A DNA stretch of 64,000 bases, taken from Sisyra terminalis. Its lineage: Eukaryota; Arthropoda; Insecta; Neuroptera; Sisyridae. Of this stretch, positions 1 to 12,266 are shown in pieces. Positions within the stretch are counted from its first letter, which is position 1; each line of letters opens with the position of its first letter. The position numbers and the translations under genes are program-made. Where the stretch lies: NCBI GenBank assembly GCA_958496175.1, contig OY292276.1, forward strand, positions 53,147,080-53,211,079, in the 5' to 3' direction. The notes under the pieces are model-generated. The model had not been told where the DNA came from. It searched no databases and saw only the letters and a list, made by a program, of their open reading frames with translations.

Positions 1-2690
1 ACTTGCTAGACGTATGCTACGATTTGTATACATTTTACAGTCGTTAAAACTATATAAACTTTTAATATTTTTTTTTTAAAATATGTTTCTTGGAAATTTG
101 TTATGCACTTAACTGTAATGAATTTCAAGAAAAATAACAAATATTTCCTGGGAGATATCAAAGCAATTTGTTTTAATATTAAATGGTTGTTTTACTACCC
201 TTAATACTATTCTCTTGATTAAGTGAAAAAGTCTATAATAACAAATAAATTTGGTTTCGACTTTAATTTCCTTTTGGAAATTTTCCAAAAAATTCAATAT
301 TTTACTTGAGAACTAAAGAGAAATCTGTAATGTTGTAAATTTATTTTCCAAATAATTAATAGATTTTATTTCCAAGAAAATTAAGAATAAAATAAGATTT
401 GTTGTTAACGAGTGATAATATGATTTCTTAGTTTAAATGATAATGAGTTTGAAGAAAAATAACAAATATTTCTTGGAAAGAATTAAAGCATATTGTTTTA
501 ACATTAAGTGGCTATCTAACAACCCTTAAAATTATACCCTTGATTAACTGAAAATGTCTAGTTAGTTGAAATTTATGCCTATTTTCGGTAGACTTAAAAA
601 CAATAATAGCCAAATTTGGTTTTATATTTTGATTTCCTTTTGGAAACTTTCAATAACTCAATAATTTACTTTAGAACTCAAGAGAAAGCTATAATGGTGT
701 AAATTTAATTTCCAAAGTAACTAGTAGTTATTATTTCCATGAAAATTCAAAAATTAAGGTTTGTTCTTAAAGAGTGGTACTATGAATTCTTAGTTCTGAT
801 AATTATCATTTAAAATTTCTCTAATTTAAAAGTTTAATATGCACTTTAACTGGTTATTTTACGACCCTTAAAATTATATCCTTGATTACGTGAAAATACC
901 TAGAAAGTAGAAATTTATGCCAATTTTCGGTAGACTTAAAAACAATAATAGCCAAATTTGGTTTTATATTTTAATTTCCTTTTGGAAACTTTCAATAACT
1001 CAATATTTTACTTTAGAACTAAAGAGAAAGCTACAATGTTTAATATTTATTTTCAAAGTAATTAATAGATATTACTTCCAAGAAAATTCAAAAAATAAGG
1101 GTTTATTGTTAAAGAGTAAAACTATGATTTCTTAGTTCTGATAATTAAGTTTTAAAATTTCTTTGCTTTAAAAGTTTAATAGAGAAAGCAATAATGTTGT
1201 AAATTTAATTTTCAAAGTAACCAGTAGTTATTATTACCAAGAAAATTCAAAAAATTAGGGTTTGTTGTTAAAGAGTGATATAATGATTTCTAAGTTCTGA
1301 TAATCATGTTTTAAAATTTCCCTAATTTAAAAGTTTTATATACACTTTAACTACTGGAATTTATGTAGGTATAACGGTTATTTTACTACCCTTACTCCTA
1401 TGCCAATTATTAAGTGGACATACCAACAATTGGTGCCACTTTTAAAGATATTAATCACAACCAAAACTATATTTGCTTTTGCAAATTTAAGCAGAAGTTA
1501 TTTTAAAAAAAAATCAACATACATTTTCTTCTGAAACTCAGAAAATTTACTGCTCTTTTTCTGTGCATTTTTCTGCAACAATCATTAACGATTGTAATGT
1601 TTTATTTTTGTAAGAAGAAAGTTTGAAAAAATAATATGAATTCTTAGTTCAGATAACTATAATTTAAAATTTCTCTCACTTAAAAGTTTAGTTTGCACTT
1701 TAACTACTAGAATTTATGTATAACGGTTATTTACTACCCTTAATCCTATGTCAATTTTTAAGTGGACATACCAACAATTGGTGCCAATTTTAAGGATATT
1801 AATCACAACAAAAACTATGTTTGCTTTTGTAAATATAAACAGCAGTTATTTTGGAAAAAATCAAAATACATTTTCTTTTTAAACTAAGAAAATTTACTGC
1901 TCTTTTTCTGTGCATCTTTCTGCAACAACCATTAGGGATTGAAATGTTTTATTTTTGTTAGAAGAAAGTTTGAAACAATAATATGATTTCTTATTTCAAA
2001 TAACTATCATTTAAAATTTCTCTAACTGACAAGTTTAGATTGCACTTTAGCTACTGGAATTTATGAAGAACGGTTATTTTACTACCCTTACTACTACGCC
2101 AATTATTAAGTGAACATATCAACAATTGGTGCCAATTTTAAAGATATAACAACAAAAACTACGTTTGCTTTTGGAAATTTGAAAAGCAGTTATTTTGGAA
2201 AAAAATCAAAATACATTTTCTTCTGAAACTAAGTAAATTTACTGCTCTTTTTCTGTGTATTTTTCTGCAACAATCATTAGGGATTGCAATGTTTAATTTT
2301 TGTAAGAAGAAAGTTTAAAAGAATAATATGATTTCTTAGTTCAGATAACTATCATTTAAAATTTTTCTAACTTAAAAGTTTAATATGCACTTTAACTACT
2401 AGAATTTATGTACAATGGTTATTTTACTACCCTTACGACTACGCCAATTATTAAGTGGACATATTAACAATTGGTGCCAATTTTAAAGATATAACAGCAA
2501 AAACTATATATATATATTTTTGCAAATTTACACCGCTGTTGTTTTGGAAATATTCAAAATACATTTTCTTCTTAAACTATAAAAATTTAATGATCTTTTT
2601 CTGTGCATTTTCTGCAACAATCATTAGGGATTGCAATGTTTAATTTTAGTAAGAAAAATGTTTGAAAAAATTTGATAAATTTATGATTTT
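1..2690. repeat. satellite-like tandem array, period about 345 bp
   Basis: The landmark TGATTTCTTAGTTC (or close variants) occurs at 421, 783, 1125, 1284, 1637, 1984 and 2329, spaced 362, 342, 159, 353, 347 and 345 bp. Two subtypes exist: units before 1350 share CAATTTTCGGTAGACTTAAA, and later units share CCAACAATTGGTGCCA and a TTTACTGCTCTTTTTCTGTG block. One shortened unit (159 bp) lies between them. The array runs off the left edge. Short ORFs in it are chance. Confidence 0.85.
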
Positions 2691-3844
2691 TTGATGTTTT
2701 TTCGAATGAAACATACAAAATACATAATTTTACAAATAATTTGTAAATAGTTGAAATTATATAATGAATGTTGAAAATAGACTTGTTTTGTTCGTTGAAA
2801 AATTGAAAAATAAAGTACTCACCAAAAATCAAATGTTGCAGTTGATGTTTTCAAATAAATATCACTGTTATCACTTTAAGTTGCTATTTAACAATAAATC
2901 AATTCGACCGATTTAATGCAAATTCCACATTTTCTGTATTGTATATTGATATATAAAATTACCTACTTAAAGTTATAGTAACTTAAAATAAAACTTGAAT
3001 TAGTTAAAATAATAAATAGAGATGTAAGTTTTGTAATTATTGGGAGCGTTTATAGTTTGGTAGCAAGTCGTTTGACTGCAAATGCTTGACTGATCGTTGC
3101 TGGGAAATGTCATAAGAGTGTAAGTAGTATGGTCCTCGTGTAGTGTGGGGCTTTGGGATCGGGTCACGTGTGGGTCGACTTGACCACCGGCTTATTATTT
3201 CTAGCCACTGATTGCCACAATGGACGACACATTTAGGCCACCGATTTCTTCATGCCAAAAGCGCCAAAGCAAACCAACGAAAACTAAGCTCCATCACATT
3301 GGACTATTATCATAAATGCCATTTTCTATATTTATCCATCACATTAAGCGAAATCGTGCTGCGATATTTGATTGAATAAAACAAACAAACACTTGCTGAA
3401 TGACTTTCATGTGAAAGATTTTTTTCTAAAATTAACCCAATATGTTATGTTGTTTAATGCATATTTTGTCGCTGCCTTGCTTCAATGGTAAATGCGATAA
3501 AATTATTATTATTTTTTTTTTCGTTCTGTATATATTTCATTCATAAATTAAAAGTTTTACTACTAAATAGATTAATTTATTCCCACTTAAATTCCATAAA
3601 CCACGCACTCGTCACGAAACATTAAAATAGTTATATAAGTATGACTGATTTTTTTTTTAAAATTTTTTTCAAAGTTTTTTTATTGGATTTGATTTTTTGC
3701 TTAAGAAAAAAAGTTTCTTCATAGTAAATCATGTGAACGAAAGGATTGTACAAATAATATAAACAAAGATTGGTAAAGTAGTTGACGAAAAATACAACCA
3801 ATTGCTTAAAATTTCTGCTAAATTTTATAGATTAGATAGAGAAT
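2691..3844. other. mostly featureless AT-rich DNA
   Basis: Apart from the GC-richer island at 3050-3395, I see only poly(A)/(T) runs and no gene or repeat that recurs in the window. Confidence 0.5.
3050..3395. other. GC-richer island, nature unknown
   Basis: A stretch with near-balanced base composition in AT-rich surroundings. It ends with GAATAAAACAAACAAACAC, which looks like a retroposon tail or a poly(A) site. There is no long frame, no tRNA-like boxes I can confirm and no other copy in the window. Confidence 0.3.
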
Positions 3845-4600
3845 TTAGGCAGGGTAGGCAGAAATTTTTAAAAGCTACTTTAATATAATGAAAAATGCTG
3901 CATGTTGGTTTTAGTTCGTCGTCATGATGAGCAAATAATGAACCCTATACCGATTGGCCAACAAAATTTTAAAGTGTGAATTTTTTTTTGCCCATCGATT
4001 GGAAATCGTTCGTAGAGGTATGTGAAAGAAACCGTTTCGATTGTGACAAAATAGTTTAGCGGCAATAAATTAATTAAGAAAAATTAATTAATTAATTAGT
4101 CATTGAAAAAAAAGGCAACTCAGAAATTAATTTTTTTCCTCAAATTATATTTTCTCAAAATTTTACAAAATAACAAAAATCGAAACATAATTAAACAGGC
4201 ATTTCTCCAAAATTTTTTCATCGCTTATGAACATCTACTTTTCATACAAAAAATTTTTGAAAAAATATATATAGTAGAACATTAAGTGTTTTTTAAAATT
4301 CGGAAAATATTTTTCTTTGACTTTTTTTTAGTTTTAGTTTTAACCAACCGTTTCCTGAATTTTTCCGCATTTTTGTTATTGTATGTTGCTTTAAACCTTA
4401 TTTTCTTAACATTTTACTATATCAATGACTAATTAATTAATTTATCTTATGAATTTAATTACCGCTAAACTATTTTGTCACAAACGAAACGGTTTCTTTC
4501 ACAAACCTCTACGAACGATTTCCCATCGATTGGCAAAAAAAAATTCGGAAAATTCACACTTTAAAATTTTGTTGGCTAATCGGTGTAGGGTAAATAATGA
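3845..4600. repeat. foldback element, family B, copy 1
   Basis: The sequence from about 3931 (ATAATGAACCCTATACCGAT) is mirrored by the sequence ending at about 4600, with the centre near 4266. Arms share TTGGCCAACAAAATTTTAAA, CGTTCGTAGAGG and TAATTAATTAATTAGTCATTG. The outer left flank (GGCAGGGTAGGCAGAAATTT) matches copy 2 at 41080, so the element extends left of the mirrored part. No transposase frame is present. Confidence 0.75.
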
Positions 4601-4609
4601 TGTTGATAT

Positions 4610-5240
4610 TTTTAACCACAAATATTCATAGATAGACCCATTTTATAAACTTTATTAAAGAAATAAAATATAATCGTTAGGATTAAATAATACAGATAAT
4701 ATATAATATATTATTAAAATTTATTAGAATTAAATATTAACAATGTACGTAGATTACTGATCGTTAAATCGATTATTGAAATCAATAAAATTCAAATTTG
4801 TAATTGCAGCGTTAATGAATAAAAATCGATGCTACTTCGGTAATTATCGTAATTTATCGTGTTGTAAGAAGACAGTGTCTTTTTATGAGGTTGTGTGCGT
4901 ACGTATGTGAAGAATTGTATATTTGTATTATTGTTTTTATACGAACGCATACACTGACACATATATAGCTATTAGTGCACACATATAAATATTTAGGCAC
5001 GAATAGTTTGTGTCTTTCCCGCGGCGTTGCCAGGAGCGCTAGTGCATTGCAATGCAGTCGCTTACTTGAAATTGAACGAACGAATTAGCTGGCATAATCT
5101 GTATACTGTATAGATGATATCCGTTAAGATTTTTTCTTTATTGATATTTGATAGTACTCGTAAATAAAATAAAACTAGATATCAGAACAAGATTATAAAT
5201 ATTTATCTGAATTATGTAGGGTAGGCAGTGTCTTTTTGTC
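4610..5240. other. intergenic, locally GC-richer at 5010-5090
   Basis: AT-rich with a short GC-richer patch (GCGGCGTTGCCAGGAGCGCT). No frame, repeat copy or splice signals that I can support. Confidence 0.4.
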
Positions 5241-5244
5241 TATA

Positions 5245-6449
5245 TGTAATACACGCCGCTGCCATCAGTTTGGTTTCAGGCAATTTCACTCAACAATTGA
5301 GCAAGTCCACAGAGTAGTAAACACGATTCAGATGCACTAGAAAACAAAAAATACTGCTCTACAGCTTTCCTGGATATTTCTCAGGCTTTTGATAAGTTGT
5401 GGCACAGAGGATTGCTCGAAAAACTAAGAATGGGTGTTACTAGAAACCACTGTAAGGTTACTGAATTCTACCTAAAAGAAATGACTTTCCAAGTCAAGCA
5501 GGGAGAGGTAAAGAATGGTTTGAAATGGATTATAGCTGGAGTCCCACAAGGAAGTATTCTTGGACCCTTACTGTATCTAGTATACACGGCTGATCTTCCG
5601 ACTATCGAAAGAAAAATCACGGTTACTTATACGGTATACGGACGACTCTGCACTGATGGCAGTAGGAAATGGTCCTGCTGAGGCTTCTAACAAACTCCAA
5701 CACACTAACAGAGTATTACAGGTGGACTGACGAGTGGAAAATTACTATTAACGAAAAGAAGTCAGTCCATGTTACTTACTCCATGTACTGCCCGACAGTA
5801 ATGCTCAATAATAAAGAGGTACCCCAAACGGATCATGTCAAGTATTTGGGATACCTGGATAGGCGGTTAACGTGGGCAAATCACATAAAATAAAAAAAAA
5901 GTAGCTTAACAAGAAATATGAAAAGTTATATTGGCTGATTGGTCACAAGTCACAGTTGACCATAGAAAACAAATTGGTTCTGTACAAATCAATAATAACA
6001 ACCAATTTGGACCTATGGAGTGGAACTTTGGGGCTCAGCATCCAACTCAAACGTGGAAATAATACAAAGATTTCAATCCAAAATTCTGCAGACAATAATC
6101 GGTGCACCATGGTACATAAATAATGTAAGAATCTGATCATGTGGAACATGTGAAAGATGTGATCACTTGGAGAGGGCGGACCTATCAAACTAGACTTAAT
6201 GATCATTCTTGACCTTGATACTTGACCTGACAGACCGATTTTAGTGATATTAGTTGTTAGTTTTATTATATTTAAGAATACTATTTACACTATAATTATA
6301 TTTAGAATATTATTAATGTTGTTTAACTATAATTTTTAATGTTAATTGTGTCATTGGACACAACTAACCCACGAGTGTTGTAAGTGTGACATATTGCGAT
6401 TATTGCCAAGAGGCAGATGGTACAAAACAAAATTTGTGAATAAAAAAAA
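5245..6449 (+). mobile_element. 5'-truncated dead jockey-like LINE
   Basis: Fragments of a non-LTR reverse transcriptase are spread over several frames: HQFGFR at the start, the finger/palm segment with DISQAFDKLWH and GVPQGSILGPLLY, a YTDD active-site motif near 5636 reached only by a frameshift, then HVKYLGYLDRRLTWANHI and QTIIGAPWYI downstream. The element ends in a short poly(A) run at about 6441-6450. Frameshifts and stops (for example after 5893) show it is dead. The open minus-strand frame over 5943-6206 is only its antisense. Confidence 0.8.
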
Positions 6450-6661
6450 AACATTTTATACGTTAATGTTTTTTGTACTAATTTATTGCTATTAAATGAT
6501 TCAAATGATTTTAATTTAATTTTTAAACGTATTTTCCTCAAATTAAGTAATTTATATGATTATATTTTTCTTGATCAATTTCTGTTTTTCTAAAAATGCT
6601 TCATTTTTTAAAGATATGAACAATTGAGACTTGATTAATTTAAGTGATAATAGCTACTTAC

Positions 6662-6857
6662 GCATGTAGATAATGAGTAATAATGTCTCCAGCACTTATA
6701 TAAGACATTGGGCTATAATAAGCATTGTGAATCAGCTTCGGAAAGATATATTCATGATACTTTGACGATATGAACCGTTTATTTTGAAAGTGAGTCAAGT
6801 CTATTTCAAGAACAATCCCTATAGTGTTATCATTTTTAACCATAGAAACATAAGATA
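6662..6857 (-). CDS. orphan internal exon, unknown protein
   Basis: On the minus strand a pyrimidine-rich acceptor (CCCTCCTCCTTAG|TAT) opens a 196-bp frame that runs without a stop to a near-perfect donor (CATGC|GTAAGTAG). The peptide begins SYVSMVKNDN, contains IVLEIDLTHFQNKR and ends SAGDIITHYLHA. I do not recognise the family, and no signal or membrane segment is visible. The 5' part of the same exon with its acceptor is repeated at 8013-8092, and a diverged copy in the opposite orientation lies at 8186-8263. This looks like a duplicated and scrambled gene; flanking exons could not be placed, so it may be a pseudogene fragment. Confidence 0.4.
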
Positions 6858-6889
6858 CTAAGGAGGAGGGAATAATTGAAATAATTATT

Positions 6890-8000
6890 TATTTTTTTTC
6901 ACAGAAACAAGTTAAGATGGAGATCTGAAAATCTTTTGATCTCAGCACTTTATTGGTGCCTACATAACTACAAAGTATCATGGAAATAACTAATTTTAGA
7001 GTCGATTCACCAAACTTATATCCTTGAGTCCTTTTAAAAATAAAAATTTAAATCTTAATTAGTTGTTTTTGAATTAAAAATTACTTGTCTATAAATAGAG
7101 AAGATATAAAAGAATGTTATTGAAAAAACTAGCAGATCCCCGCGACTTCGTCTGCGTAACGTTGGTGTTGATTGTTTTCTTTTTAGGTTTGCTCCTTATA
7201 GTGGTAGTATATGGATATTTTTATTTTTCTTATTTCTTTTACGAAAAATATAATCATACAAATAATCCGTAAATCAATCAGCATCTATACATAAATAAAG
7301 TCGGTCTTAATTATGACTAAAAAAGTCGAAACTTATCAAAATACTCGCGTTAAAATAACAGAAGTTAAGGGTCTATATTTTGAATATTAGTAGGAATCTC
7401 TATTAACATCGCTATTAACATCAACTATCTGTTTTATATAAAGGTTTATATTTCAAAGAGGCAATTTTTTTAAACTTTAAATTGAATTTACTGTGCTTTA
7501 TATCAGTTCAATTAAAAATATTTATACAGATTATTTTCTTACTTTTAATTACCTTTCCAATGATATATAACTCACCTATATAAAGTAAAAATTTATGTTT
7601 TCATCCCTAGGGAATACCTTCCCTTATTATTATTTTTTTTGGAATGATAAGTGGCCTATAGTATGTGGGAAATTGTGTTGTATCTTAATACCAAATTTTA
7701 TTAAATTCGGTTGTTCCGTTCTTTAGTTAAATCGGGACACACAGACAGACAGACAGACAAAAATTTTAAAAATGTTAAATTTGGAATAAAGACCTCTTGA
7801 AACAAATATTTACTCTAAAATTGGGTTCAAAATCGAAATGTACAGACAGACGTAAGAATTTTATATATTAGTATAGATTACATATACATTTATACTTTTC
7901 AATCTGTTGCATATCATCTATGCCGTATCAGTATGACTTCAATCGTAATAGTGACGTTTTTAGATATGTTAATTTCAATTATTAGTACTTACTACAATAT
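6890..8000. repeat. duplicated segment, copy 1 (Helitron-filled)
   Basis: The parts at 6892-7128 and 7878-8005 match 10452-10825 almost continuously (shared GTATCATGGAAATAACTAAT and TGCCGTATCAGTATGACTTC). The 749 bp in between are a Helitron absent from the second copy. Confidence 0.8.
7129..7877 (-). mobile_element. non-autonomous Helitron, copy 1
   Basis: On the minus strand it starts TCTATACTAATATATAAAA and ends in the hairpin-like GCAGACGAAGTCGCGGGGATC followed closely by CTAG, inserted between A and T with no target duplication. These are the classic Helitron end rules. The paralogous site near 10690 (AAAAAATTACAC) is the uninterrupted target. It carries a (CAGA)n run near 7743 (plus-strand reading) and no Rep/helicase frame. 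Confidence 0.85.
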
Positions 8001-8012
8001 CTTTGGACGTAA

Positions 8013-8092
8013 ATTTGAAAGTGAGTTAAGTCTATTTCAAGAACAATCCCTATAGTGTTATCATTTTTAACTATAGGAACATAAGATACTAA
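8013..8092 (-). pseudogene. partial duplicate of the orphan exon
   Basis: This repeats the acceptor and first part of the exon at 6662-6857 with few changes (shared GAACAATCCCTATAGTGTTA and TACTAAGGAGGA). The 3' part and donor are missing. Confidence 0.45.
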
Positions 8093-8185
8093 GGAGGAGT
8101 GAATAATTGGCGTTTTTGTTAACAACTATAATGAAATCAGTAATTTGTCAAAACTTAGCAGTTAAATAATTAACATGCTTTGTTC

Positions 8186-8263
8186 CAGTTATAAGAAGAA
8201 GAATTACCATATGGACCGTCCTTGAAATGGACTTATGCCACTTTCAAAATAAACGAGTCATAT
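8186..8263 (+). pseudogene. inverted diverged copy of the orphan exon
   Basis: Plus-strand reading ITIWTVLEMDLCHFQNKR resembles TIGIVLEIDLTHFQNKR of the minus-strand exon. It is cut at its 3' side by the hAT element that begins at 8272. Confidence 0.4.
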
Positions 8264-8271
8264 GTTGATAC

Positions 8272-9340
8272 TAGGGATTGCAAAACCAGACCAAAAGTTC
8301 AATACCGGTATTCGGTATTTTTCTTCATACCGGTTCTAATACCGGTAGTAAGAATTTTAGAATAAGTAAGTATAACATATGAGTTTCTTTGTTTTGTTTA
8401 CCAGTTTAATTAGTTAGTGTAAATACCACAAAAAATCATTTGTAACTTATAAATTAAAACAGTATTGAGTCACTAAAAAGTAAAGAAAAACGATCATCCC
8501 ATGTGTTTAAATAACAAAATAGTGTAAATATCACCATTCAGTCTATGGTACTTTCATAACTTTTGGAAATATGATCTTAATAAACATAATGCATCAATTG
8601 TACTGTCATTAAGCCAGAAACGTAATTTTGTACAGCAATTACCAGTTATCAAAATCAATCCTTCAGTATCTACGCTTATTGGTGGCACTGTTAGCAATGC
8701 GTGATATACTGTTTCTAAGTATTTACTTTTAAATCCCTTATCTTCAATTAAATCAAATTCTTGTCGAATGGTTTTGGATATAACTGGTTTCTGTATTGTA
8801 TTTTGGTTTGTTGATTTTTTTTTTAGTTATCGATAACTTTAGTTATTGTTCAAAAGACCATTCCTTTCCATTATTGACACAATTCCAATTCCAATTCCAT
8901 TATCGACACATTATCGACAAAAGTATCATAATCATCTTCGATTACTCATTTCTTCTGAATGTGGATAGGTTTGGGGGGTGAAAAATTTAAAAAAAATTGA
9001 CTATAAACTTGATTAAATTCGAATTGATTAGTCTCTTTTCTTATTTTTATTTCTCATTTTTAAAATCATTGTATTTTTAGGAAGACATTCTTTAATTCCA
9101 ACTTTCTATTCGCAGTCCAAATACTTTCACCCGATAGGGTGACATAACAAAAAAAATACTGTTATACAATGATGGGGATCCCTGAACATATAGGGGAAAT
9201 AATTTTAAAAAATCTAGTAAGTACCTACCGAAAAAACGATCTATAAACTTGTAAACACCAGTGTTCAGTATTACAACATTGTGAAAATAACTCAATAAAT
9301 TGGTATTCAGTATTCCAGTATAGTGGTATTACAATCCCTA
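8272..9340 (-). mobile_element. dead hAT element with TAGGGATTGC ends
   Basis: Terminal inverted repeats TAGGGATTGCAA and TTACAATCCCTA enclose 1069 bp, flanked by 8-bp duplications GTTGATAC and GTTGTTAT (6 of 8 equal). Inside, minus strand 8777-8554, lies the end of a hAT transposase dimerisation domain (LTVPPISVDTEGL, TKLRFWLNDSTIDALC) ending in a stop. The catalytic region is missing. Confidence 0.75.
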
Positions 9341-10451
9341 GTTGTTATCTACTTATAAAATACTAAGATCCTGGAAGTTTCAAATGTCTATCTTCATTAG
9401 CTTGTTTTTATATCTATAATTAAGGAGTTGATACTAATTTTTTCATAAAAAAATCCTTTACTTCTATTACTGCATGCATTGTATAGCAGTTTTTCTTAAA
9501 TTGTCATTAATAATGTTTTATCATAACTATCAATAAGCATAATATATATTCGCATAGTAAGCATGAATCGTTAGGTAATAATAGGTAGGTATTACAAGAA
9601 GAATGTTTTATAAGAATATCTACTAAATATCAAGAACAATAAATCATGGAAAAACTAAATATGTCAAGGATATTTTATACTCCTTGGTTCTTTAATCATT
9701 TAGAATGGAAGCCTAAATTTTTCACATAAATCTCAATTGACAAATGAATCAAAACCTATACATTGTGGGCACTAAGATTTCCTTTTTCTTTTTCAGAATT
9801 TAATAACATTTCACTTACTTGAATAAAAGAATTGTTATCTGGATTAATTAAACACTATTTAAATTATCACTTTTACCACTTTTTAACTTTTAAACAAATC
9901 AAATTAATTAATTACGAACAAATAATCAATGTATGAATAAGTCAAGCAACGCACTAATATCTAATGACAGCAAATACACACGTTAATATACGTGGCTATT
10001 AGCCAATGGGATTGCGGTATTTATGAATGTTCAATTGTTTTGATTATTGAAAATTTGAAAATTTAACTTGGTAATGCCCAGATTCAACGCTACCGTATAC
10101 GTTATACGTATTCAGGTTAAACGAGAACATTTAATTGATATCAAGCGCGGAAGTAGTATTTCTTTATTTTTTTTTTCACTATTTAATACCCTTTAAAAAT
10201 CTGAAAAAAATCACGTATTTTAAAAAAAAGTATATAGAATTTAAAAAAAAAAAATTAAAGCGGTACCAAAACTTTTTCATGGTTTAAAAAATGTTTTCCC
10301 CAAAAAAGATGATTTTTTCATAGATTTTAAAAAGCTACAAATTTAATAATTTTTTCTAAGCAAGCCATCATCATTGCTTAAATCATATTAAAATTTTATG
10401 TCAATCTTCTAAGTAAATTTTAAGAAAAAAAATATTTTCTCTTTTCTCTTA
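9341..10451. other. intergenic with a CCAAT-containing module
   Basis: Mostly AT-rich DNA. A module at 10000-10067 (AGCCAATGGGATTGCGG then TTGTTTTGATTATTGAAAAT) recurs at 28179-28245. Read on the minus strand it is followed by a donor-like TTCAA|GTAAGTG near 9840, so a duplicated promoter with a short first exon is possible but unproven. Confidence 0.35.
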
Positions 10452-10825
10452 TAATTTTTTTTCACAGAAACTAGATAAGATAGAGATCTGATGTTCCCAG
10501 GATCTCAATATTTTATAAGTATCAGCATACTTACAAAGTATCATGGAAATAACTAATTTTAGGGCCGAATCACCAAACTTATATTCCTGAGTCCTTTTGA
10601 AGATAAAAATTTAAATCCTAATTAGTTGTTTTTGGTTTAAAAATAACTTGTCTATAAATAGAGAAGATATAAAAGAATGTTCTTGAAAAAATTACACATA
10701 CATTTGTACTTTTTAATCTATTGCATATCAGTTATGTCGTATCAGTATGACTCCAATCGTAATAGCAACGTATTTAGATATGTTAATTTCAATAGTACTA
10801 GGTACAATATCTTTTGACGTAAATT
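10452..10825. repeat. duplicated segment, copy 2 (no Helitron)
   Basis: Paralogue of 6892-8005. It holds the unoccupied Helitron target near 10690 and continues into 10826-11436 rather than into the orphan-exon duplicate seen in copy 1. Confidence 0.8.
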
Positions 10826-10826
10826 G

Positions 10827-11436
10827 GAATGTTCTAGTGTAATGACTAATTTTTATGAATTTGATGTATCAAATTCTATTTATCACCGGGTTGATCAATA
10901 CAATCATTTGCCCGTAAAGTTGAAAAAAATCTTTACTTTTGAATAGAATAGAATAGTACTTAGTATAGTTTCAGTCTATGGTACTTTCATAACTTTTGGA
11001 AATATGATCTTGATAAACATAATGCATCAATTGTACTGTCATTAAGCCAGAAACGTAATTTTGTACAGCAATTACCAGTTATCAAAAAAAAATTCTTCAG
11101 TATCTACGCTTATTGGTGGTATTGTTAGCAAAGCGCGATATATGGTTTCTAAGTATTTACTTCTAAATCCCTTATCTTCAATTAAATCAAATTCTTGTCG
11201 AATGGTTTTGGATATAACTGGTTTCTGTATTGTATTTTGGTTTGTTGATTTTTTTTTAGTTATCGATAACTTTAGTTATTGTTCAAGAGACCATCCCTTT
11301 CCATTATTGACACAATTCCAATTCCAATTCCATTATCGACACATTATCGGAATGTTCTAGTGTAATGACTAATTTTTATGAATTTGATGTATCAAATTCT
11401 ATTTACCACCGGGTTGATCAATACAATCATTTGCTT
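10827..11436. repeat. 85-bp direct repeats flanking a hAT relic
   Basis: The block GGAATGTTCTAGTGTAATGA... at 10827-10912 recurs at 11350-11436. Between them lies a second copy of the hAT dimerisation-domain relic (minus strand, about 11216-10987, reading TVPP-like and LRFWLND-like segments). The terminal TAGGGATTGC motif of the other copy is not present. Confidence 0.65.
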
Positions 11437-12266
11437 AACTTTAATCAGCATATATAATGTCATTTTAATTATTGTTTATATAGTTTATTTTGGATTAGAA
11501 TGTTCAATGAAAGTTAACTTACAACTTAATTTAACAATCAGCAATATATAGATGTCAATTTGATGTATTTGAATCATTAAATAACAATAAATCTCCGAAA
11601 TAATAAATTATAACAATTTTTTTCGTAGGTAAGTACAAATTTATTCGTCAAAATATAGTAATGCTTCGAAGAAAAATTATTGCATCTATAAAATCAACAA
11701 ACTTAAATAGCAAAATAGCATTAAAAATGTAGTTCTACTAAGAGTTGAATTTTCTGACATTGATGTTTATATTACTTTTAAACTTGCGGATTTAGCAACG
11801 GAAATCGTAGTCCTTACTTGATCATTATAATAATAGAAATCACCAGTAATTATTTTTATGATTTGAATCTTAGGATATAAGGATAATAAGATAGGGTTAG
11901 TTTGGAAAATGTATCGACCCATCAGCGTTAAGCTTTTGCCATTTCACTTGTTCCATTCGGCATTAATTTCATTAAGTATGCTGCAGTGTTACGGATAGTT
12001 TTAATCAATTTGTAATCAATTATCATTTCTATCGACTCCAAAAGTTTTTTTTGGAAAATTCTTAACAAAAATATAACTTGGAAAAACAAAATTCTCGTCT
12101 GGAAAACATTAATGTTGATTCAAATGTATTACAGGAACCCAGGCCTAACAGAAGTTTCTTGAGAAGCCAGGGTCTTTTGCCAATCATAATAACAATGTTT
12201 TTGGTGACTCAATTTTGAGTTTTTCCATATGGGATAGAGATAATATATGTTAAGTTATATCCTCAT
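11437..12266. other. featureless AT-rich DNA
   Basis: I see no frame, repeat copy or terminal repeat here. Confidence 0.5.

Noticed and set aside
1..2690. CRISPR-like regular spacing
   Set aside because: Units are over 300 bp with whole-unit similarity and no short repeat/spacer pattern; a satellite in a eukaryotic genome.
3050..3395. tRNA or tRNA-derived SINE
   Set aside because: I could not find convincing A and B boxes or a cloverleaf.
5943..6206. 87-codon minus-strand frame
   Set aside because: It is the antisense of the jockey-like reverse transcriptase, whose plus-strand reading (QTIIGAPWYI) is recognisable.
10930..11440. LTR retrotransposon based on 85-bp direct repeats
   Set aside because: Repeats are too short, with no TG..CA ends, primer site or gag/pol; the interior is a hAT relic.
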